Both the position numbers and the translations under genes were made by a program. Positions 59,856 through 64,000 of a DNA stretch of 64,000 nucleotides are shown piece after piece (positions within the stretch are counted from its first letter, which is position 1; every line of letters begins with the position of its first letter). The notes beneath the pieces were generated by a model. That model was given only the letters and a program-made list of their open reading frames with translations, was not told where the DNA came from and made no database searches. Origin of the DNA: Glycomyces sp040645615 (lineage in GTDB: Bacteria; Actinomycetota; Actinomycetes; Mycobacteriales; Micromonosporaceae); contig NZ_JBEYYO010000018.1 in the NCBI RefSeq assembly GCF_040645615.1, positions 1 through 64,000 on the forward strand. The letters run 5' to 3'.

Positions 59856-60479
59856 GTGGAGAAGTACGACGTCAAAAAGGCGCACAAGGCGCTCTATGCG
59901 CCCTCGGCGAAGGACTTCACCCGCGTCGACGTGCCCGAGCTGGGCTTCATCGCCGTCGACGGGGAGGGCGACCCGAACACCGCCGAGGCCTACCGGCAGG
60001 CCGTCGAGGCGCTCTACTCGGTGGCCTACACGCTCAAGTTCCACTCCAAGCTCTCGCTGCGCAAGGACTTCGTGGTGGCCCCGATGGAAGGGCTGTGGCG
60101 GGCCGAGGACCCGAGCGCGTTCCTCAAGCGGGAGAAGGACTCTTGGAAGTGGACGATGCTCATCGGGCAGCCGGAGTGGATCACCGCCGACATGGTCGCC
60201 AACGCGGTCGAGACCGCCGGGGCCAAGCACCCGAACCCCGCGCTCGAACTACTGCGCCCGCACACGTTCACCGAAGGGCCCAGCGTGCAGATCCTGCACG
60301 TGGGCTCCTACGACGACGAGACGCCCGTCCTCGAACGGCTCCACAACGAGTACATGCCCGCGAACGGCCTCGCCTTCAACGGCGACCACCACGAGATCTA
60401 CCTCAGCGACGCCCGCCGCACCGCCCCGGCGAAGCTCAAGACCGTGCTGCGCCAACCGGTCCGGCCGATCAGTGAATGA
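59856..60479 (+). CDS. GyrI-like small-molecule-binding protein
   Basis: A 207-residue protein with a GyrI-like (SRPBCC-unrelated, BmrR/GyrI type) fold. Stretches such as ELGFIAVDGEGDPNTAEAYRQAVEALYSVAYTLKF and APMEGLWRAED are typical. Some relatives bind drugs and others hydrolyse cyclopropanoid compounds. The GTG at 59856 follows AAGGAGC closely. It is a stand-alone gene after the response regulator. Confidence 0.8.
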   Translation: MEKYDVKKAHKALYAPSAKDFTRVDVPELGFIAVDGEGDPNTAEAYRQAVEALYSVAYTLKFHSKLSLRKDFVVAPMEGLWRAEDPSAFLKREKDSWKWTMLIGQPEWITADMVANAVETAGAKHPNPALELLRPHTFTEGPSVQILHVGSYDDETPVLERLHNEYMPANGLAFNGDHHEIYLSDARRTAPAKLKTVLRQPVRPISE

Positions 60480-60659
60480 CCGACCCGCAATTGTGCGCTT
60501 GATCACTATGGACTTTCTTTACGGATGACAGCAATTATCCGAGCAGGTCCGCAGGTCGGGGACATGGTCTATTACGTTGGTAGGATACTTTTGACGACTG
60601 TCAGTCACGACGCGAAACCTATTGAATCGGGGCGTACCAAAGGAAACCCTCAAGATGGG

Positions 60660-60809
60660 ATGACCACTGTGCGACGCATGATCGTTTCGCTGACCCTCTC
60701 CTTCGCCGTACTCCTCATCGGCGGCCACGCGGCCGCGTCCGCGGGCGGCATCGACGCCGACCTCGCGGGCAACGGCTGGGGCAACGGCAGCCCCGCCATC
60801 GGCGACTGA
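60660..60809 (+). CDS. 49-residue secreted peptide precursor
   Basis: MTTVRRMIVSLTLSFAVLLI... is a classical Sec signal ending HAAASA, leaving a 21-residue peptide that starts GGIDADLAGNGWGNGSP. There is no Cys, and the mature part is Gly/Asn/Asp-rich. AAAGGAAA lies about 14 bases upstream. The gene converges with a TrmB-LuxR regulator across a strong terminator. A signalling or modified peptide is possible, but no maturation gene is adjacent. Confidence 0.6.
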   Translation: MTTVRRMIVSLTLSFAVLLIGGHAAASAGGIDADLAGNGWGNGSPAIGD

Positions 60810-60832
60810 TCGGCCGCTTCCCGGCCCCGACG

Positions 60833-60861
60833 ACGGCACCGCGCACTGAGCGCGGTGCCGT
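60833..60861. terminator. bidirectional terminator
   Basis: ACGGCACCGCGC (60833-60844) pairs with GCGCGGTGCCGT (60850-60861) around ACTGA, with T residues after it. It serves the convergent peptide and regulator genes. Confidence 0.92.
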
Positions 60862-60870
60862 TCTCGCCGT

Positions 60871-61857
60871 TCAGATCAGGTCCGCTTCCTTGATGAGCCC
60901 CCGCGCGGTGGCCAGAGCGCCGAGCTGGAAGCGGCTGCGGGCCCCGAGGCGCTTGGTCAGGTCCTCGGAGAGGCGGCGGATCGTGCGGTGGGAGACCTTC
61001 ATCTGGCGGGCCGCCGAGGCGTCGGTGTGGCCTTGGGCCCAGAGCTTGAGGACGTGCTGCTCCTGGGCCGTGAGCGGCTCGGAGCGGTAGGGGCGGCGGC
61101 GCGTCAGCGGCTGCGCGTCGGCCCAGATGTTGATGAACAGGGCCACCATGGCCTGGATGATGACGCGGTTGCCGAGGATCAGCGCGCCTATCTCGCAGTC
61201 GAGGTCGTCCATGGGGATGATCGCGCGCTCGCGGTCGAACACGATCATGCGCAGCGGCAGCGAAGGGGCCGTGCGCACTTCGCCGCCCGCGTCGATCTCC
61301 CAGTTGAGGGCCTCCATGGTGAACGGGTCGTTGCGCACCGCGTCGAGGTAGACCGACTTCATCCGCACGCCGCGCTTGAGCACGTCCTCGTCGACCGCCT
61401 GCGCCTCTTCGAAGGTCTCCTCGGAGAGCTTGCCGACCGGGGCGAGGATCAGCTGCTCCTCGACGCAGGAGGCGGCGAGCTCGGCGATGCGGGTGCGGAT
61501 CGCCTTCAGGCCGATGACCTGCTCGACGCCGCTCTCGCCGGGGGCCTTGGCCCCGTACTTGGAGAGCATGCGGGTCATGGCCATGCGGCCCTCTTCGAGC
61601 TGGTGCTGCATCGTGGCGACCTCGGCCTGCTGGCGGGCCAAGAGCGAGGCGAGGCCGACCTCGGGGTCGACCAAGGAGAGGCGGTCGCCCTCGCGGGAGA
61701 CGAGCGCGGCCCCGGTGAGGTTCGCGACGGCGGCCTCGAACGCGGGCGCCTCCTGCGGGAGCAGTTCGGCCAGCTTGGACGCCTCGATCGCGGGGTTCTC
61801 GAGAAGTGCCAGGTAGACGGTTTCGGTGTCCGCGTCGAATCCGAAGATGCTCAGCAT
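60871..61857 (-). CDS. TrmB-LuxR hybrid transcriptional regulator
   Basis: A 328-residue regulator. The N-terminal TrmB-like winged helix (ETVYLALLENPAIEASKLAELLPQ) and a long helix precede an effector-type central domain. The C-terminal LuxR helix-turn-helix is LTAQEQHVLKLWAQGHTDASAARQMKVSHRTIRRLSEDLTKRLG. Many actinomycete relatives sit in biosynthetic gene clusters. It is divergent from lysW, so it may control the carrier-protein cluster. The ATG at 61857 has GGAAGGAC upstream. Confidence 0.85.
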   Translation of the reverse strand: MLSIFGFDADTETVYLALLENPAIEASKLAELLPQEAPAFEAAVANLTGAALVSREGDRLSLVDPEVGLASLLARQQAEVATMQHQLEEGRMAMTRMLSKYGAKAPGESGVEQVIGLKAIRTRIAELAASCVEEQLILAPVGKLSEETFEEAQAVDEDVLKRGVRMKSVYLDAVRNDPFTMEALNWEIDAGGEVRTAPSLPLRMIVFDRERAIIPMDDLDCEIGALILGNRVIIQAMVALFINIWADAQPLTRRRPYRSEPLTAQEQHVLKLWAQGHTDASAARQMKVSHRTIRRLSEDLTKRLGARSRFQLGALATARGLIKEADLI

Positions 61858-62207
61858 GATCGTCCTTCCGAGGGGTGCGCTCGCACGGGTCCCGGGGGTG
61901 ATCGACGGCCGACTCGCGGTGCGGGGACGTCGGTGTCTGCCGCACGATGCGTGTCCGACTCGTCGCATTCCGGTTCCCCGCACGAAGAATAACACGGTGG
62001 ATCCCCTTTTGAGAGCGCTTCCATTTCGGACATGACGCGAGTTCGCGTACTCGTCATACGCCGTCCGCCCGCACGTCGATCACGCCCATTCGCATTGCGG
62101 TGTCAGAAATGCTCGGCGGCGCAAATGACCACTGACAGGGTGAGGCCCGGGCGGCCAGGCTTGGCGCGGAACATCCACCCACTCAGGAAGGAAACGGTGG
62201 CCGCCAC
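61858..62207. other. divergent control region between the LuxR-type gene and lysW
   Basis: A 350-base stretch with no credible gene. It contains the dyad TGACGCGAGT-tcgcgt-ACTCGTCA (62033-62056) and GGAAGGAAACGG before lysW. It must hold promoters for both sides. Confidence 0.6.
62033..62056. promoter_or_regulatory. TGACGcGAGT/ACTCGTCA imperfect dyad
   Basis: The arms match except for a two-base CG insertion on the left. The position, about 150 bases before lysW and 175 before the regulator, suits an operator for the TrmB-LuxR protein. Confidence 0.4.
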
Positions 62208-62396
62208 ATGAGCACCCAGACCACCTCCGCCGACTGCCTCGTCTGCGACGCGCCCTTCACCATCGACGCCGAATGGGAGAAGGGCGAGATCGTCGAATGC
62301 GGCTCCTGCGGGCAGGAGCACGAGGTCGCCGAGCAGACCGCCGCCCTGACCCGGCTCGAACTCGCCCCCGAGGTCGAAGAGGACTGGGGCGAGTGA
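62208..62396 (+). CDS. lysW: amino-group carrier protein LysW
   Basis: A 62-residue LysW-family carrier. A zinc knuckle is formed by CLVC near 10-13 and CGSC near 31-34, and the protein ends in EDWGE. In the family the side-chain carboxyl of the final Glu is linked to the amino group of an amino acid, protecting it during later steps. Overlap with lysX (GTGA) confirms a pair. In an actinomycete that makes lysine by the diaminopimelate route, such carriers serve specialised amino acid biosynthesis. Confidence 0.93.
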   Translation: MSTQTTSADCLVCDAPFTIDAEWEKGEIVECGSCGQEHEVAEQTAALTRLELAPEVEEDWGE

Positions 62397-63265
62397 ACGA
62401 ACTCGAGGCCGACGTCCTCTTGTCGGTCACCGTGCTGCGCCCCGAGGAGAAGCTCCTCGGGGCGGCCCTGCGGGCCCGGGGCGTGGACGTCGCCACCGTG
62501 CTGCCGCCCGACCTGGGCGCGATCGTGCGCGGCGGGGCCGCGGCCCGGCTCGGGCTCATCCGCAACGTCTCGCACCAGCAGGCGCTCTCGACCGCGCGGC
62601 TGCTGGAGCACGTGGGCGTGCAGACCTTGAACCGGACCTCGGCGATCGAGGTCTGCGGCGACAAGGGACTCCAGGCGCTCGTGTTCTCCCGCAACGGGGT
62701 CCCTCACCCCGAATCGCATCTCGCGTTCAGCTTCGCGCAGGTGCGCGAGGCCGTGGCCGCGTTCGGGTGGCCCTCGGTGGTCAAGCCCGTCAGCGGCTCG
62801 TGGGGCCGCGGCGTGACCCGCATGGTGAACGAGGAGTGCGTGGACGCCTGGATCGGGGGCCGCGAGTCGGCCGACGCGGCCGGGAAGCTGTTCCCGGTCC
62901 TGGTGCAGGAGTACGTCGACAAGCCCGGGCACGACCTGCGGGTCGTGGTCGTGGGCGCCGAGCCGGTCGTGGCGATCCGGCGGGTCTCCGACCACTGGCG
63001 CACCAACACCACGCTCGGGGCCGACGTGGAGCGCGTCGAGGTCACCGCCGAGATGGCGAAGCTGTGCAGAGGCGTGACCGACCTCCTCGGGGAGGGCTTC
63101 TACGGCGTCGACCTGGTCGAGGACCGCGCCGCGGGCGCGCTCAAGGTCCTGGAGGTCAACGCCAACCCCGAATTCGCGAAGTCCTCGGCGGTCCACGGCG
63201 TCGACATCGCCGCCGCCGTGGCCGACCACGTCACCGCCGCGCTCGCGCTGTCGAGCGCGCACTGA
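62393..63265 (+). CDS. lysX: LysX-type ATP-grasp ligase
   Basis: A 290-residue RimK/LysX-family ATP-grasp enzyme. It shows PSVVKPVSGSWGRGVTRMVNEE (nucleotide binding), LVQEYVDKPGHDLRVVVVG and the magnesium-binding EVNANPEF. It should attach an amino acid amine to the C-terminal Glu of LysW. The start is a GTG inside the lysW stop. A specialised rather than primary lysine role is inferred from the neighbours. Confidence 0.93.
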   Translation: MNELEADVLLSVTVLRPEEKLLGAALRARGVDVATVLPPDLGAIVRGGAAARLGLIRNVSHQQALSTARLLEHVGVQTLNRTSAIEVCGDKGLQALVFSRNGVPHPESHLAFSFAQVREAVAAFGWPSVVKPVSGSWGRGVTRMVNEECVDAWIGGRESADAAGKLFPVLVQEYVDKPGHDLRVVVVGAEPVVAIRRVSDHWRTNTTLGADVERVEVTAEMAKLCRGVTDLLGEGFYGVDLVEDRAAGALKVLEVNANPEFAKSSAVHGVDIAAAVADHVTAALALSSAH

Positions 63266-63276
63266 GAGGAGACCGC

Positions 63277-63897
63277 ATGGAGCTGTTCGACACCGCAGTG
63301 GTGCTCACCAGGGTCATGACCTCGGGCACCGTGATGAGCATCGAGAAGGGCGACCGGGAGCTGCCGGGGCTGGAGCGCCTGCTCGCCAAGGCCACCGCTC
63401 GGACGCACGTGTCCCTGGTGAACTCCTCCTCCGCGGCCGTCCACGCCGCCGTGGCCGGTCAGGGCCTCGGGTACGGCGACCGCGTGGACGCCTCGGGGTA
63501 CGACGAGCCGACCGCGGCGTTCCTCGCGTGGCTCGGGATCGAGTCCGATGCCGAGACGGCGGTACCGTTCGCGCGCTTGCGGATCGACGCGGCGAACGCC
63601 GGGCGGCTGCGCGAACTCGCGGCCGAGATCGACGCGAAGGTGCTCGTGGTCGACCTGTGCGACTTGGGCTTCGGGCCCGCCGCGGCCGTGCTCACCGACG
63701 ACGAGACCGTGTGGGCCAGGGCCGAACGGCTGAAGATCTTCGGCGCGTTCGACCTGCGGACCATGTGGACCCAGGAGGAGTCCAATCCGGACCTCGTACC
63801 GGGCGTGCAGTGCAACTACCGGCTCAGCCCGCTGGTCGCGGCCTGTGTCCGGGTCGCCTTGAACCAGGCCGCCAAGGCCGAAGGAGCAGTCCGATGA
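63277..63897 (+). CDS. shortened DegT/DnrJ-like PLP-fold protein without visible catalytic lysine
   Basis: A 206-residue protein, about half the usual 370-400. It keeps a DegT-like start (SGTVMSIEKGDRELPGLERLLAKATARTHVSLVNSSSAAVHAAVAGQGLGYGDRV) and end (VQCNYRLSPLVAACVRVAL). The middle, where the PLP-binding Lys normally lies, is short and reads DLGFGPAAAVLTDDE. It may be a partner subunit, a scaffold or a carrier-interacting protein. GAGAGGAG precedes the ATG, and ATGA overlaps the next gene. Confidence 0.65.
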   Translation: MELFDTAVVLTRVMTSGTVMSIEKGDRELPGLERLLAKATARTHVSLVNSSSAAVHAAVAGQGLGYGDRVDASGYDEPTAAFLAWLGIESDAETAVPFARLRIDAANAGRLRELAAEIDAKVLVVDLCDLGFGPAAAVLTDDETVWARAERLKIFGAFDLRTMWTQEESNPDLVPGVQCNYRLSPLVAACVRVALNQAAKAEGAVR

Positions 63898-64000
63898 TCA
63901 CCGACTTCCCCACGGCCCCAATCGATCTGCCGCGCCCGGCCGACCGTGAGGCCGAACTCGCGGCGCTCGGCGGACCGGCCATGATCGGCAAGGAGACGCG
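63894..64000 (+). CDS. next cluster gene, cut by the window end
   Basis: The start ATG overlaps the previous stop (ATGA). Thirty-five codons are visible, MITDFPTAPIDLPRPADREA through ALGGPAMIGKET. A GGP segment like this often precedes the core of DegT-type aminotransferases, so a full-length aminotransferase is a possible reading. Identity is unproven. Confidence 0.5.
   Translation, partial: MITDFPTAPIDLPRPADREAELAALGGPAMIGKET

Overview
The window is chromosomal DNA of a high-GC Gram-positive actinomycete. The evidence is strong G/C at third codon positions, frequent GTG/TTG starts, ATGA/GTGA gene overlaps, a methylcitrate operon next to a ScfR/RamB-type regulator, an actinobacterial Lhr helicase and a LysW-type carrier-protein cluster. 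A Glycomyces/Stackebrandtia-like or related genus would fit, but I cannot assign one from sequence alone. No rRNA, tRNA or CRISPR array was recognised.

Region 1 (0.1-6.8 kb) handles short-chain acyl and propionyl-CoA. A CopC protein follows a ScfR-like regulator that is fused in frame to a multi-pass membrane domain. Divergent from it runs an overlapping operon: hotdog thioesterase, prpD, prpB, prpC. Region 2 (6.8-19.7 kb) holds housekeeping and accessory enzymes: LigD-type polymerase, glucose dehydrogenase-like MDR, xi-class GST, beta-lactamase-fold hydrolase, alpha/beta hydrolase, PPOx-fold protein, SDR with divergent MerR, TspO-like membrane protein and a large Lhr helicase. Region 3 (19.7-39.8 kb) is sugar catabolism: a ThuA/Gfo pair divergent from its LacI regulator with paired TTGCGCAA operators; an eight-gene overlapping ABC uptake and sugar-acid operon (SBP, two permeases, extended SDR, mannonate-dehydratase-like enolase, ROK regulator, aldose epimerase, isomerase) divergent from a Gfo oxidoreductase; then a permease pair with a second ROK regulator divergent from a GH36 alpha-galactosidase. 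No ABC ATPase is present, so a shared MsiK-type ATPase is inferred. A 167-bp MITE-like element supplies the stop codon of the isomerase.

Region 4 (40.0-50.9 kb) is an integrated genetic element of about 10.9 kb that has split an aldo/keto reductase gene. Both gene halves, a shared 9-bp core and inverted attP half-sites at the two ends can be read directly. The element has a large serine integrase, an NrS-1-like primase-polymerase with an N-terminal zinc motif, XRE and GntR regulators, a DUF2637 membrane protein, an FDXHR zinc protein and many small unknown proteins on the minus strand. It has two structured noncoding stretches. It encodes no visible relaxase, FtsK-like transfer protein or virion gene, so it looks like a non-autonomous (mobilizable or satellite-like) element.

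Region 5 (51-61.9 kb) has a small alarmone synthetase, a four-cysteine secreted protein, a cation efflux protein, a tripartite tricarboxylate transporter (tctC-tctB-tctA) divergent from a CitA/DcuS-type two-component system, a GyrI-like protein, a tiny secreted peptide and a convergent TrmB-LuxR regulator. Region 6 (62.2-64.0 kb, cut by the window end) starts an amino-group carrier protein gene cluster: LysW, LysX, a shortened PLP-fold protein without an evident catalytic lysine, and one more gene that runs off the end. This probably makes a non-proteinogenic amino acid or a product built from one.
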